64,000 nt of DNA from Streptomyces sp. HSG2 (GTDB taxonomy: Bacteria > Actinomycetota > Actinomycetes > Streptomycetales > Streptomycetaceae), in NCBI RefSeq assembly GCF_016598575.1, contig NZ_CP066801.1, positions 1,732,501 through 1,796,500 of the forward strand. The letters run 5' to 3'. This document shows, in pieces, positions 38,296-47,965 of the stretch. Below the pieces are notes generated by a model, which searched no databases, was not told where the DNA came from, and saw only the letters and a program-made list of their open reading frames with translations. The number at the start of each line of letters is the position of its first letter. Position 1 is the first letter of the stretch. The position numbers and the translations under genes are program-made.

Positions 38296-38937
38296 TCAGG
38301 TCAGCGCCCGCGCGACATCGCGGGCCGCCTCCACCACCCGTGGCCCCACCTGTTCGGGGACGACTTCCGCCAGCATGACCACCCCGACACTGCCCTCGAC
38401 GCCGGGTATCCCGAGGAGGGGCGCCGCGGCGCCGCAGGCGCCGGCCTCCAACTCGCCTCGGGTCAGGGTGTATTCGGGGCGCTGACCCCGCCCCTGCCGA
38501 GCGCCCAGTATCGCCTTGCCGGCCGCGCCCCGCTCCAGCGAGTGTCGGAAACCGGCCCGGTAGGCGACGTGGTAGTCCGTCCAACTGGGCTCGACCACGG
38601 CGACGGCCAACGCCTCGTCGCCGTCGACCAGGGTCAGGTGGGCCGTGGCGCCGATCTCCTCGGCCAGCGACCGCAGTGCGGGCATCGCGGCCTCGCGCAC
38701 CAGGGGGTGCACCTGGCGGCCCAGTCCGAGGACGCCGAGCCCCACCCGGGCCCGGCCGCCGACATCGCGGCGAACGAGCGCGTGTTGCTCCAGGGTCGCC
38801 AACAGCCGATAGACGACCGTCCGGTTCACCCCCAGCCGTCGGGCGAGTTCGGTGACGGTGAGCCCCTGGTCGGTGTCGGCGAGCAGCTTGAGGACCCGCA
38901 GTCCCCTGTCGAGCGTCTGGGAGGTCTCCGCGGTCAA
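38296..38937 (-). CDS. IclR family transcriptional regulator
   Basis: 213 residues from the TTG at 38935-38937, with GGAG ten bases upstream. The winged helix is TLDRGLRVLKLLADTDQGLT then LARRLGVNRTVVYRLLATLE. The effector domain has AMPALRSLAEEIGATAHLTL, YRAGFRHSLERGAAGKAILG and GIPGVEGSVGVVML. The family binds small acids or aromatic compounds. It has no divergent partner: a 297-base gap without a gene lies upstream, with a short symmetrical element at 39127-39139 that could be its own operator. Target genes unknown. Confidence 0.9.
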   Translation of the reverse strand: MTAETSQTLDRGLRVLKLLADTDQGLTVTELARRLGVNRTVVYRLLATLEQHALVRRDVGGRARVGLGVLGLGRQVHPLVREAAMPALRSLAEEIGATAHLTLVDGDEALAVAVVEPSWTDYHVAYRAGFRHSLERGAAGKAILGARQGRGQRPEYTLTRGELEAGACGAAAPLLGIPGVEGSVGVVMLAEVVPEQVGPRVVEAARDVARALT

Positions 38938-39126
38938 GACGCCCGCTCCTTCGGTGTGAGGTCGGCGGCCCGCGTCCCGGGCGCGTCGCCACGCCCCGAG
39001 AGGATCCGCTCCCCGCCGCCGATCGGCCGTCGGTCCGGTGACGTCCGGACCTGACTCGCCTCACGGCCGCGCTCCGCGGCGGCGCTGCCACGGGGCGTGC
39101 GCGTGCGTGGACACTAGCGAGACCGG

Positions 39127-39139
39127 TCCGCTCAGCGGA
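39127..39139. promoter_or_regulatory. Small dyad upstream of the IclR gene
   Basis: TCCGCTCAGCGGA is a five-bp inverted repeat with a three-base spacer, in the only AT-richer part of the region upstream of the regulator, about 190 bases before its start. It may be an autoregulatory site. Confidence 0.3.
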
Positions 39140-39234
39140 AGTCTCCGTCCAGAATCCGGGCGGAACCCCAGGGGGACCCTCCGTGTCTGTCCGGATACGT
39201 ACCGCGCGAGCTCACGAGCGTGCGCCTCCCCGCG

Positions 39235-41025
39235 TCACCTCATCCGGGTCGCCCACTCCCGCACCTTCTCGATGCGCTGGCGCAGTTGGCCCGCGGTGGC
39301 CTCGGCGCTCGGCGGCCCCCCGCACACCCGGCGCAGCTCGGTGTGGACCACCCCGTGCGGCTTGCCGCTCTGGTGGACATATGCGCCGACCAGGTTGTTG
39401 AGTTCCCTGCGCAGTTCCATCATCTCCTTGTGGGAGACGACGGGCCTTCGCTCGGCGGGCAGTTCGAGCAGGTCGGCCTCCTCGTCGGGCTTCCTGCGGC
39501 TGTGCGCGATCTGCCGGGCCTGGCGTTTGCTCAGCAACAACTGGACCTGGTCGGGCTCCAGCAGCCCCGGGATGCCGAGGTAGTCCTGTTCCTCCTCGCT
39601 CCCCGGGTGCGCCTGCATGCCGAAATCGGCGCCGTTGTAGGTCACCCGGTCGAAGACGGCGTCGGACTCCAGCGCCTCGAAGGGGAGCGCGTCCTGGTCG
39701 CCGGTGTCCTCGTCCCGCTGCCGCTCCGCCTCCCGGAGCAGCCCCTCCTCCTCCGCGTAGGGGTCCTCCTCGCCGCCCTTGGCGGGCTTGTCCAGGACGT
39801 GGTCGCGCTCGCGCTCCATCTCGTTGGCGAAGCCGAGGAGATCCGGCACCGTCGGCAGGAAGACCGAGGCGGTCTCGCCGCGTCGCCGCGAGCGCACGAA
39901 ACGCCCGACCGCCTGGGCGAAGAACAACGGCGTCGAGACGGTGGTGGCGTAGACGCCGACGGCGAGCCGCGGCACGTCCACCCCTTCGGAGACCATGCGC
40001 ACCGCCACCATCCACCGTTCGGCGCCGGCGGCGAACGAATCGATCCGGCCCGAGGAGCCGGCGTCGTCCGACAGCACGACGGTGGCGGGCTCACCGGTGA
40101 TCTCGCGGATCAGCTTGGCGTAGGCGCGCGCCGAGTCCTGATCGGCCGCGATCACGAGGCCCCCGGCGTCCGGGACGGACCTGCGCACCTCGGACAACCG
40201 TCGGTCGGCGGCCCGCAGCACCGCCGGCATCCACTCCCCGCGCGGATCGAGCGCCGTGCGCCAGGCCTGGCTGACGGCGTCCTTCGTCATCGGCTCGCCC
40301 AGGCGCGCCTCGATCTCGTCGCCGGCCTTGGTGCGCCAGCGCATGTTGCCGCTGTAGGAGAGGAAGATGACCGGGCGGACCACGCCGTCGGACAAGGCCG
40401 AGCCGTAGCCGTAGGTGTAGTCGGCGGCGGACCGTCGTATTCCGTCGCCGCCCTCCTCGTAGCGGACGAAGGGGATCGGGTTGGTGTCGGAACGGAAGGG
40501 CGTGCCGGTGAGCGCCAGACGCCGCGCGGCGGGCTCGAACGCCTCCTGGCAGGCCTCGCCCCAGGACTTGGAGTCGCCGGCGTGGTGGATCTCGTCGAGG
40601 ATGACGAGGGTCTTGCGCTGCTCCACGCGGTTGCGGTGCAGCATGGGCCGCACGCCGACCCCGGCGTAGGTGACGGCGACCCCGTGGTAGTCCTTGCCCA
40701 GGGGCCCCGCGCTGTACTCGGGGTCGAGTCGAATCCCCACCCGAGCCGCCGCCTGCGCCCACTGCTTCTTCAGGTGCTCGGTCGGGGCGACGACGGTGAC
40801 CTGGCGCACCACGTGATGGTGGAGCAGCCAGGAGGCGAGGGTCAGGGCGAAGGTGGTCTTGCCGGCGCCGGGGGTGGCGACCGCCAGGAAGTCCCGGGGC
40901 TGCTCCTGGAGGTACCTCTCCATGGCCCCCTGTTGCCAGGCGCGCAGTTTGCTCGCGGTGCCCCAGGGGGCACGGCCGGGGAAGGCCGGGGACAGGTGGT
41001 GCGAGGAGCTGGCGGTGGTAGTCAC
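39235..41025 (-). CDS. DEAD/DEAH-box superfamily 2 helicase
   Basis: 596 residues. Walker A ATPGAGKTTFALTLASWL is near residue 50, DEIH motif in VILDEIHHAGDSKSW, motif III LTGTPF, and motifs V/VI in VSEGVDVPRLAVGVYATT and QAVGRFVRSRRRGETASVFL. These are the features of the SSL2/ComF-like group related to type III restriction helicases, but there is no nuclease domain. A basic C-terminal third (LSKRQARQIAHSRRKPDEEAD) may bind nucleic acid. Homologues are a regular part of Streptomyces genomes; the precise role in DNA or RNA metabolism is not known to me. Confidence 0.92.
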   Translation of the reverse strand: MTTTASSSHHLSPAFPGRAPWGTASKLRAWQQGAMERYLQEQPRDFLAVATPGAGKTTFALTLASWLLHHHVVRQVTVVAPTEHLKKQWAQAAARVGIRLDPEYSAGPLGKDYHGVAVTYAGVGVRPMLHRNRVEQRKTLVILDEIHHAGDSKSWGEACQEAFEPAARRLALTGTPFRSDTNPIPFVRYEEGGDGIRRSAADYTYGYGSALSDGVVRPVIFLSYSGNMRWRTKAGDEIEARLGEPMTKDAVSQAWRTALDPRGEWMPAVLRAADRRLSEVRRSVPDAGGLVIAADQDSARAYAKLIREITGEPATVVLSDDAGSSGRIDSFAAGAERWMVAVRMVSEGVDVPRLAVGVYATTVSTPLFFAQAVGRFVRSRRRGETASVFLPTVPDLLGFANEMERERDHVLDKPAKGGEEDPYAEEEGLLREAERQRDEDTGDQDALPFEALESDAVFDRVTYNGADFGMQAHPGSEEEQDYLGIPGLLEPDQVQLLLSKRQARQIAHSRRKPDEEADLLELPAERRPVVSHKEMMELRRELNNLVGAYVHQSGKPHGVVHTELRRVCGGPPSAEATAGQLRQRIEKVREWATRMR

Positions 41026-41140
41026 GGTCTCCGGAGGGGGTAGAGCGGTTCGGCCACGTACGACAACCGGGCCACCCTACCGGCGGGCCCGCACCGACGA
41101 CTCCCGGACCGGGGACGGGCACCCGCCGGTGGGACCGACG

Positions 41141-42733
41141 TCACACCCGGGCCTCCGGCGTCCGGTCGGAGGCCCTCTCGGCGCCCGTCCGGTCCCCCGT
41201 CCTCGCGGCGACCGTCCCCGGCAGTGCCCGAGCCGTCGGCGCCGGCGGCACGAGCCGTCGGGTCAGCCAGGCCCCCGCCAGGGCCACCGCCGCCATCGGG
41301 AGGAAGACCGCCAGGAAGGCACCCGGCCGCGAGGCGGAGTGTCCGCCTACGGCGTGACCCACGGCTCCCCCGCCGAGGGTGGCGAAGGCCACACCGGCAC
41401 CGGCGAGCAGCAGGATGTTGGCCAGGCCGTCCGAGATCTGAAGCGCGGCGGAGTCGCGCCCCGTCTCCCCGGGAGCGGAGAGCTTCAGCAGCAGCACGCT
41501 GGTCGAGGAGATCACCAACCCCATGCCGAAGCATCCGAACGCCCAGGCGACGGCCAACGTCACGGCGGGCACGGCCTCGACGAGCACACAGGGTGCCGCG
41601 GCGACGGCCGCGGCGACCAGCAGCATGCCCAGTGTCATCAGCCGCTCCCGGTGGGGCTCCGTCGCGGGACGGGCCTGGAGCCACGAGCCGAGCGCCCACG
41701 TCAGGCCCCCCGCCGCCAGCGACAGACCGGCCGACGTGGGGCTGAGACCGCGCTGGGTGACCAGCATCAACGGCACGAAGGACTCGGCGACGACGAAGGA
41801 GCCGGCCGCCACACCCCGAAGCAGGACCACGGAGGGCAGACCGCGTGCCGCGCGCAGGGTGCCGGGCGGCAGCAGCCCGCGAACGGAGGGCACCAACAGC
41901 GCCAGCCCGGCGGCGGCGGGCAGGAGTGCGATCAAGCGGCGGTCCTGGGCCGCGTACTGGAGGAGGCCCGCGCCGACCGAGACGGCGAGGGCGAGCCGCA
42001 CACGCCGACGGTCCAGCGGCGCGCGGGTGTCGCCCCCGTCGGCCGCCGAGCCGGGCCCGGCCACACGCCGGCGGATGCGCGGGAGTGCCAGCGCCAGGGG
42101 GGCCAGGACCAGCAACGGGATGCCCAGGAACACCCAGCGCCACCCGAGATGCTCGGTCACGAGCCCGGCGGCCAGCGGACCGACCACGGAGGGCAGGATC
42201 CACCCGGCGGCCAGGGCGGCCATGAGCGCCGGGCGGAGTCGCTCGGGGTAGGCGCGCGCGATGACCACGTAGAGGGCCACGATGACCAAGCCCCCGCCGA
42301 GCCCCTGCACGGCGCGGCCCAGCAGGAAGGGCCACATGCCCCCGGCGGTCCCGGAGAGCACGAGCCCGCCCGCGAAAGCGAGGATGCCCCAGGCGAACGG
42401 CGCCGACGGACCGCGCCGGTCGGCCCACTGGCCGGAGACCACCATGCCGAACAGGCTGGTCGTGAAGTAGGCGGAGAACGCGAAGGCGTAGAGCGCGACG
42501 CCGTCCAGTTCGCGGGCCGCGACAGGCATCGCGGTGCCCACGGCCGTCGCCTCGAAGGCGATCAGGACGATGACCGAGACGATGCCGACGCTCAGGGCCC
42601 GATGCGCCCTGCCCAGCACGCCCTGGCCGCCGTGGTCGTTCGGATCCGTCGGCTCCGTCGGGCGCACCCCGGGACGGGGAGCGCCCTCGGTGTCGTCGGT
42701 GGCCTCACGGCCGCGCTTTCGGGGAAGGGACAT
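41141..42733 (-). CDS. MFS transporter, drug-efflux type
   Basis: 530 residues, a 45-residue cytoplasmic start then about 14 membrane segments. GQWADRRGPSAPF is the loop 2-3 MFS motif A, and RAVQGLGGGLVIVALYVVIARAYPERLRP and LGWRWVFLGIPLLVLAPLAL are typical of the DHA2 drug:proton antiporters. LLILISSTSV-like VISSTSVLLLKLSAPGETG closes the second half. It probably exports a hydrophobic or cationic compound; the substrate is unknown and no TetR gene lies next to it. A dyad at 42768-42796 lies 35 bases upstream and could be its operator or the terminator of the xdh operon. Confidence 0.9.
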   Translation of the reverse strand: MSLPRKRGREATDDTEGAPRPGVRPTEPTDPNDHGGQGVLGRAHRALSVGIVSVIVLIAFEATAVGTAMPVAARELDGVALYAFAFSAYFTTSLFGMVVSGQWADRRGPSAPFAWGILAFAGGLVLSGTAGGMWPFLLGRAVQGLGGGLVIVALYVVIARAYPERLRPALMAALAAGWILPSVVGPLAAGLVTEHLGWRWVFLGIPLLVLAPLALALPRIRRRVAGPGSAADGGDTRAPLDRRRVRLALAVSVGAGLLQYAAQDRRLIALLPAAAGLALLVPSVRGLLPPGTLRAARGLPSVVLLRGVAAGSFVVAESFVPLMLVTQRGLSPTSAGLSLAAGGLTWALGSWLQARPATEPHRERLMTLGMLLVAAAVAAAPCVLVEAVPAVTLAVAWAFGCFGMGLVISSTSVLLLKLSAPGETGRDSAALQISDGLANILLLAGAGVAFATLGGGAVGHAVGGHSASRPGAFLAVFLPMAAVALAGAWLTRRLVPPAPTARALPGTVAARTGDRTGAERASDRTPEARV

Positions 42734-42767
42734 GGCGGCAAGCGTAAGGGCCTCGATCGGCCATGGC

Positions 42768-42796
42768 CCCTGTCCGAGGGAGGGACTCGGACAGGG
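42768..42796. terminator. Hairpin between the xdh operon and the MFS gene
   Basis: An exact 11-bp inverted repeat (42768-42778 with 42786-42796) and seven-base loop, about 90 bases past the large-subunit stop and 35 bases before the MFS start. It may end the operon transcript or act as an operator for the MFS gene. Confidence 0.45.
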
Positions 42797-42833
42797 ACAT
42801 CGGTCCTAGGACTTGACGCGAAGGCCCGGCCGG

Positions 42834-42855
42834 CCGGGGGCGCCGGCGCCCCCGG
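42834..42855 (-). terminator. 22-base palindrome after the molybdenum hydroxylase operon
   Basis: A perfect palindrome of 22 bases lies 30 bases past the large-subunit stop codon and could form the first terminator hairpin of the operon. Confidence 0.45.
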
Positions 42856-42885
42856 CGGGGAAGTCCGCCGCCCGGCCCTTCCGTG

Positions 42886-45201
42886 TCAGCGCGCCGCCGT
42901 CACCACGGCGGCCTGGGGTCTGATCGGCAGCCGGTTGACCGGGCGACCGGTCGCCGCGCGCACGGCCGAGGCGACCGCGGCCGGGGAGGCCACCACGGGG
43001 ACCGAACCGGCCGCCTTCGCCCCGAACGGGGCGACCACGTCGCGCTCCTCCACCAGCTTCACGATCCGGATGTCCGGAGCGTCCAGGGTCGTCGGCAGGG
43101 CGTATCCGGTCAGGTCGGGATGGCGGACGAGCCCTCGCGGGGAGCGCAGGTTCTCGGTGAGGGCGATTCCGACGCCCTGGGTGACGCCGGCCTCGATACG
43201 GGCCTCCAGCTGGGCCGGGTTCAGCACACGACCGACGTCTTGGGCGACCGACAGCTCGACCACGCGCACCGCGCCGATCTCGATGTCGACGTCCACCACG
43301 GCACGGATCGCGCAGAAGGCCATACCGACGAACGCGTCGCCCTGGCCCGCTTCGTCGAGCGGCTCGGTGGGGTGGGGGCGGCACTGGGCGGTGGCCCACA
43401 GTTCCTTGCCCTCCAGTTCCTCGGCGACGGTCGTCGAGAGCACTCCGTCGTAGGAGGTGATCTTTCCGTCGGCGATCTGAAGCAGCTCCGTGGACATACC
43501 GAACTTGTGGGCCAGCGGCTGCAACAGTTGGGTGCGCACCATCTTGGCGGCGCGCTCCACCGCGCCGGCGGAGACCCACGTGTGCCGACCTCGGCACCCG
43601 GGACCGGCCGGTGGCTGGTCGGTGTCGACGGGGGCCACCCGCACCTCCTCCACCCCGAGCGTCTCCTGCACGATCTGGCGTGCCAGCGTGGTGAAACCCT
43701 GTCCGGTCTCGACCGCCGCGCACAGCACCGTCGCGACGCCGCCCTGGACCTTGACCGTGGCCGTGGAGACCTCGTCGGTTCCCTCGGCCCCGAGCAGATG
43801 GACCATGCCGACGCCGTAGCCGACGCCCCTGCGCACCGCGCCGGGATCGCCCGCGCCCTCGGGGCCGCCGGGCAACATCCACTCCTCCTCGGGCAGGTCC
43901 TTGGGCAACGGCGGCAACGGCGCGTCCCGGACCGCCGCCAGGAGTTCGGCGACCGGGGCGGGACAGGTCACCGTCTGCCCGGTCGGCAGGACGTCCCCGG
44001 TGGCCAGGACGTTGCGCATGCGGACCTCGGCGGGGTCCAGGTCCAGCCGCCTGGCGATCTTGTCGAGTTGGGCCTCGTGGGCCGCGCACACCTGCATCGC
44101 GCCCTCTCCCCGGACGTGTCCGGAGGGCGGGTTGTTGGTGCGGACCGCCCACCCCTCGATGAAGGCGTTGGGCACGACGTAGGGACCGCAGGCGAAGGAG
44201 ACGGCGGCGGCCAGAGCATCGGCGGAGGTGTCCGCGTAGGCGCCCGCGTCGAGCAGGATCTGGGCCTCCACCTTCACCAACCGACCTGTGGCATCGGCGT
44301 GGTGTCGGTAGCGCAGCAGCGTCGGATGCCGGTGGGCGTGACCGAGGAAGGACTCCTCCCGGGAGGCGCCGAGCTTGACCGGGCGGCCGGTCTTCAGGGC
44401 CAGCAGACCGAGCGGCAGTTGGAAGCCCTGGTCCTCCCGGTCGGCGGTGGCGCCAGGCACCCCGGTGACCACGATCCGCACCCGGTCGGCGGGGAGCCCG
44501 AGGCAGGCGGCGACGGTGTCGCGGTCGCCGTGCGGGTCGGTGGACGCCAGGTACAGCTCCACGCCCCCGTCGGGACGCGGCACCGCCAGGCCCGCCTCGG
44601 CCCCGATGGGTGCCGGGTCCTGACGTCCGACGCGATAGAGGCCCTCCACCACGATCTCCCCCACCGCCTCCGGGTCCCCGTGCCGAAGCGGGATGTGACG
44701 GATCAGATTGCCGTCCGGGTGCAGCGGTTCCGCCTCGAACGCCTGCTCGGGATCGGTCACCGGAGGGAGGACCTCGTACTCGACGATGACCGCCGCGGCG
44801 GCCATCCGCGCAGTGTCCGGGTGGTCGGCGGCGACGGCCGCGATGGGCTCCCCGTGGTGCCGCACCACCTCGGAGGCGAAGACCGGGCGGTCGGCCCTTC
44901 CCCTCCCGTGCAGCGGCGAACCGGGGACGTCCTCGTGGGTGACCACCATCCTGACCCCGGGCATCGCCCGGGCGTGGGAGGTGTCGATGGAGACGATCCG
45001 GGCGTGCGGGTGCGGGGAGCGCAGCACGGCCGCCCACAACAGTCCCTCGGCCCACAGATCGGCCGCGTAGGGAAAGGTCCCCTCGGCCTTCGCACCGGTG
45101 TCGTCGGACGGCAGCGAGGTGCCGAGGCCGTGGGGCACGGGCTGCGGACCGAGGCCCGCCCCCGTCGTCGCCGGCCGGTCGACGGCCGCTTCGTCGCTCA
45201 C
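42886..45201 (-). CDS. Xanthine dehydrogenase-type molybdenum hydroxylase, Moco-binding large subunit
   Basis: 771 residues from the GTG at 45199-45201. The N-terminal domain is GTSLPSDDTGAKAEGTFPYAADL then VVTHEDVPGSPLHGRG. VPRPDGGVELYLASTDPHGDRDTVAACLG and TVKVQGGVATVLCAAVETGQGF flank the cofactor channel. GCRGRHTWVSAGAVERAA and the C-terminal ARIEAGVTQGVGIALTENL, with the Glu expected to act as base, complete the Moco domain. It overlaps the 2Fe-2S subunit stop by four bases (GTGA). The substrate may be hypoxanthine/xanthine or another N-heterocycle or aldehyde; the sequence alone does not decide. Confidence 0.92.
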   Translation of the reverse strand: MSDEAAVDRPATTGAGLGPQPVPHGLGTSLPSDDTGAKAEGTFPYAADLWAEGLLWAAVLRSPHPHARIVSIDTSHARAMPGVRMVVTHEDVPGSPLHGRGRADRPVFASEVVRHHGEPIAAVAADHPDTARMAAAAVIVEYEVLPPVTDPEQAFEAEPLHPDGNLIRHIPLRHGDPEAVGEIVVEGLYRVGRQDPAPIGAEAGLAVPRPDGGVELYLASTDPHGDRDTVAACLGLPADRVRIVVTGVPGATADREDQGFQLPLGLLALKTGRPVKLGASREESFLGHAHRHPTLLRYRHHADATGRLVKVEAQILLDAGAYADTSADALAAAVSFACGPYVVPNAFIEGWAVRTNNPPSGHVRGEGAMQVCAAHEAQLDKIARRLDLDPAEVRMRNVLATGDVLPTGQTVTCPAPVAELLAAVRDAPLPPLPKDLPEEEWMLPGGPEGAGDPGAVRRGVGYGVGMVHLLGAEGTDEVSTATVKVQGGVATVLCAAVETGQGFTTLARQIVQETLGVEEVRVAPVDTDQPPAGPGCRGRHTWVSAGAVERAAKMVRTQLLQPLAHKFGMSTELLQIADGKITSYDGVLSTTVAEELEGKELWATAQCRPHPTEPLDEAGQGDAFVGMAFCAIRAVVDVDIEIGAVRVVELSVAQDVGRVLNPAQLEARIEAGVTQGVGIALTENLRSPRGLVRHPDLTGYALPTTLDAPDIRIVKLVEERDVVAPFGAKAAGSVPVVASPAAVASAVRAATGRPVNRLPIRPQAAVVTAAR

Positions 45202-47075
45202 GCGAGACCTCCTTCCCGACGGTGGGCCGGGTCACCGAGGGGCCGGTCGGACCCCGGCTCCCCGAGGGCCTCGGGGAGCGTGCCGCCCCCACCCGGCCGG
45301 GCCTGGCGCGGGATACGTGCTTCCCGAGAACCGCGACCCGGCGGGCCCTCGGGCCCGGTGTCCTCGACCGGCATCGGGCCTCCGTCGTCGCCCTGGCCGG
45401 CGGAGCCGCGCTCGGCGACCACTTCTTCCACCGCCCGCAGCACGCCCCGGTACCCCGAGCACCGGCACAGGTTTCCGCAGAGGGCCTGACGCGCCTCCCG
45501 CGCCGTCGGGCGCGGGTTGCCCTCCAGGAGATCGTGCACGGTCATGGCGATCCCGGGCACGCAGAAGCCACACTGGACGGCCCCGCACCGGGCCAGGGCC
45601 CGTTGGACGTCCGAGGGACGGCCGTCGGCCGCCAGCCCCTCGACGGTGCGGACGTCGCCGCCGGCGGTCGTCACGGCCGGCACCAGACAGGAGGCGACCA
45701 GGCGACCGTCGACCTGGACGTTGCACGCCCCGCACTCGCCCTGCGAACAGCCGTCCTTGGCCCCGGCGAGGCCGAGCCGCTCCCGCAGCACGTACAGCAG
45801 CGACTCGCCGATCCACGCGTCGGTCACCGGGCGGTCGGTGCCGTTCACACGGAGCAGGTAGGAGGCGAGCGGGCGCTCGGGGTGCCCACCGGCGGCGCCC
45901 GACGACGCCGACTCCAGGACGACCTCGGAGGCGGTCCCTTCGGTGTCCGGGTCGACGGGCTCCGGGCGGGAGTCGGCGGGCCCGGTGGCGGGCGGGGACG
46001 CGTCCGGGGCGGAGGCGGTGGGGCGGTCCTCGGCGGGTGGCTTCCCCGCCGGCGAGGGGGCGGAGTACGAGGTCGACGGGGCGGAAGCGGCGGAGGCGGG
46101 CGAGGGCGCCGGGGTCCCCTCGGCGCCCTCGCCCGGCCCCGGGACCGCGGCGGCCGGGGGGCTCGTGTGGGTCGGCCGGCGGTCCCCCGCCCGGTCGGCG
46201 TCGGCAACCGAGGAAGCGGCGCCGCCCACCGGCGCGTCCGGGAGCGCGCCGAGTACCGCGCCGTCGGCGGACGCCGAACCCCGCCCCGCCTCGGGAGGCG
46301 GCTCCGCGGCGTCGTCCGCGACGGGGTCCGACGCCCGCCCGTCCGGCCCGCCCGACGCCGGCTCGGCGGGCCCGGACTCACCCGGGGCGGAGCCGTTCCG
46401 CCCCTCGGGCGGGCGTTCCTCGGGCGGTCCGACGACCTGCGGGACCGCGGCCCACGGCGCGGGCGCGCCCCCCGGCAACGTGTCGGGGGCGGACCCGGAC
46501 CACCGGTCCGTGAACGACGTGGCGGTGAACTCGCCCGACTCCTCGGGCAGCTCACCCCCCGCCACCGGGATCGACCACTGCCCGGTCACGTCCTGACCGG
46601 GTGTCACCCCGGCCGTCTCGGGCGTTCCGACAGAGGGCGCCCCCGCCCATCCCTCGACGACCTCCGGTCCGTGTCCCCGATCGGGCGGCTCCTGTTCCGC
46701 GAGGCCCCACGGGTCGTGGGGGGGCCGCCGCCCGGCCGCGCCGTACGGGTCCTGGTAGCGGTCCGGATAGGGCTCGGGGGCGTCCGTCGGCGATCCCTCG
46801 ACACCGTCGGGAGGCGTCGCCCGCGGGGCCCACCCGCTCCCGGTATCCGGGTCGGCCGGGGGCGAGGCGGCGATCGGCGGCGGGGTGTACCCGTGGCCCG
46901 GCGCGGCGAGCGGGCTGTCCGAACCCGCCAACAGCGCCTCCACACCGCCCTCGGGGAACTGCACGAAGGCGGTCGCACCGTCGTCGTACTCACCCTGGGG
47001 CAACGGGTCCCAGCGTCCGCCTCGGCGACCGGTGTCCCCTTCCGGGTGCCGCTCCGCGTGCTGGTCGTCGGTCAC
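45198..47075 (-). CDS. 2Fe-2S subunit of the molybdenum hydroxylase, with a long disordered N-terminal extension
   Basis: 625 residues from the GTG at 47073-47075. Only the last ~230 residues are the usual iron-sulfur subunit: LLRVNGTDRPVTDAWIGESL, the plant-type cluster CSQGECGACNVQVDGRLVASC region (Cys spaced CxxxxCxxC...C), and the second cluster CGFCVPG and CGNLCRCSGY. Before them are about 390 Pro/Gly/Ser/Asp-rich residues with no globular features except a few conserved-looking islands (GQWSIPVAGGELPEESGEF, TAFVQFPEGGVEALL). Family members are normally ~160 residues. Neighbouring genes overlap it by four bases on both sides, so the extension is part of the reading frame. Confidence 0.88.
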   Translation of the reverse strand: MTDDQHAERHPEGDTGRRGGRWDPLPQGEYDDGATAFVQFPEGGVEALLAGSDSPLAAPGHGYTPPPIAASPPADPDTGSGWAPRATPPDGVEGSPTDAPEPYPDRYQDPYGAAGRRPPHDPWGLAEQEPPDRGHGPEVVEGWAGAPSVGTPETAGVTPGQDVTGQWSIPVAGGELPEESGEFTATSFTDRWSGSAPDTLPGGAPAPWAAVPQVVGPPEERPPEGRNGSAPGESGPAEPASGGPDGRASDPVADDAAEPPPEAGRGSASADGAVLGALPDAPVGGAASSVADADRAGDRRPTHTSPPAAAVPGPGEGAEGTPAPSPASAASAPSTSYSAPSPAGKPPAEDRPTASAPDASPPATGPADSRPEPVDPDTEGTASEVVLESASSGAAGGHPERPLASYLLRVNGTDRPVTDAWIGESLLYVLRERLGLAGAKDGCSQGECGACNVQVDGRLVASCLVPAVTTAGGDVRTVEGLAADGRPSDVQRALARCGAVQCGFCVPGIAMTVHDLLEGNPRPTAREARQALCGNLCRCSGYRGVLRAVEEVVAERGSAGQGDDGGPMPVEDTGPEGPPGRGSREARIPRQARPGGGGTLPEALGEPGSDRPLGDPAHRREGGLA

Positions 47076-47965
47076 GACAGCGCCCTCTCCAGTGCTCGTC
47101 GGGCCAGCGCGGCGACGGTGCGCCGCAAGTGCAGTAGGGCCGGCGGGAACCGCCCCGGGGAGCCGTCCTCGGCGGGGGGCGGCTCGGGGACGCACGCCGC
47201 GGCGACGTACTCGCCGAAGGCCTGCGGTGCCTCGGGAACGATCGCGCGCTCGCCGTCCCAGTCGACCAGCCCGGCCACCCACTGCTCGGCGTCCAGAGGG
47301 CGCAACGGCACGGGGGCGACGGCCCCGACCGCGCACCGCACGGCGCGCCGGGCCGGGTCGAGGACGAGGGCCACGGAGGCCAGGGCCCGCCCGGGCCCCG
47401 TCCGCCCCGTGGCCTTCAGGAAGACCTGGGGCGCGTGGAGCAACGGCACCCGCACGTGGCCCACGAGTTCACCCGGACGGATCGGCTCCATGCCGGCCAA
47501 CAGATGGGACACCGGGATCTCCCGGCGCGCCCCCTCGGGGCCCGCGATGACCAGCGTGGCCTCCAGGGCGGCGAGCACCGGCAGCGCGTCGCCCGTCGGA
47601 GCCGCCGAGGCGATGTTTCCGCCCAGGGTGCCGGCGTTGCGGATGTGCGGGGGCCCGGCGGCGCGGGCGGCGGCCGCGAGGGCGGGGATGAGGGCGGCGA
47701 AGTCCGGGCGGCCGATGCGGGCGTGGGTGAGGCCGGCACCGAGCAGGGCGTTGCCGTCCTGGTACTGCCAGCCGCGGATCTCGCTGATCCGCCCGAGACC
47801 GACGAGCGCGGCGGGGCGGAGCTGTCCGGAGTTGACGGCGGCCATCAGATCGGTGCCGCCGGCCACGGGGACCGCCGCGGGCATGGCGGCGAGCGCCGCC
47901 ACGGCCTCGTCCAGCGTCGCGGGCAAGGTGACGGCCTGCTCCGCCTGCGGTGTGCGCGTGCTCAA
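47072..47965 (-). CDS. FAD-binding subunit of the molybdenum hydroxylase
   Basis: 297 residues from the TTG at 47963-47965; GGAAGGGG lies about nine bases upstream. The FAD signatures are PVAGGTDLMAAVNSGQLRPA and HIRNAGTLGGNIASAAPTGD, and the CO-dehydrogenase flavoprotein C-terminal domain follows (VFLKATGRTGPGRALASVAL). It passes electrons from the iron-sulfur clusters to NAD or another acceptor. First gene of the FAD-FeS-Moco operon; its stop overlaps the FeS start as GTGA. A perfect dyad overlaps the likely promoter upstream. Confidence 0.92.
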   Translation of the reverse strand: MSTRTPQAEQAVTLPATLDEAVAALAAMPAAVPVAGGTDLMAAVNSGQLRPAALVGLGRISEIRGWQYQDGNALLGAGLTHARIGRPDFAALIPALAAAARAAGPPHIRNAGTLGGNIASAAPTGDALPVLAALEATLVIAGPEGARREIPVSHLLAGMEPIRPGELVGHVRVPLLHAPQVFLKATGRTGPGRALASVALVLDPARRAVRCAVGAVAPVPLRPLDAEQWVAGLVDWDGERAIVPEAPQAFGEYVAAACVPEPPPAEDGSPGRFPPALLHLRRTVAALARRALERALS

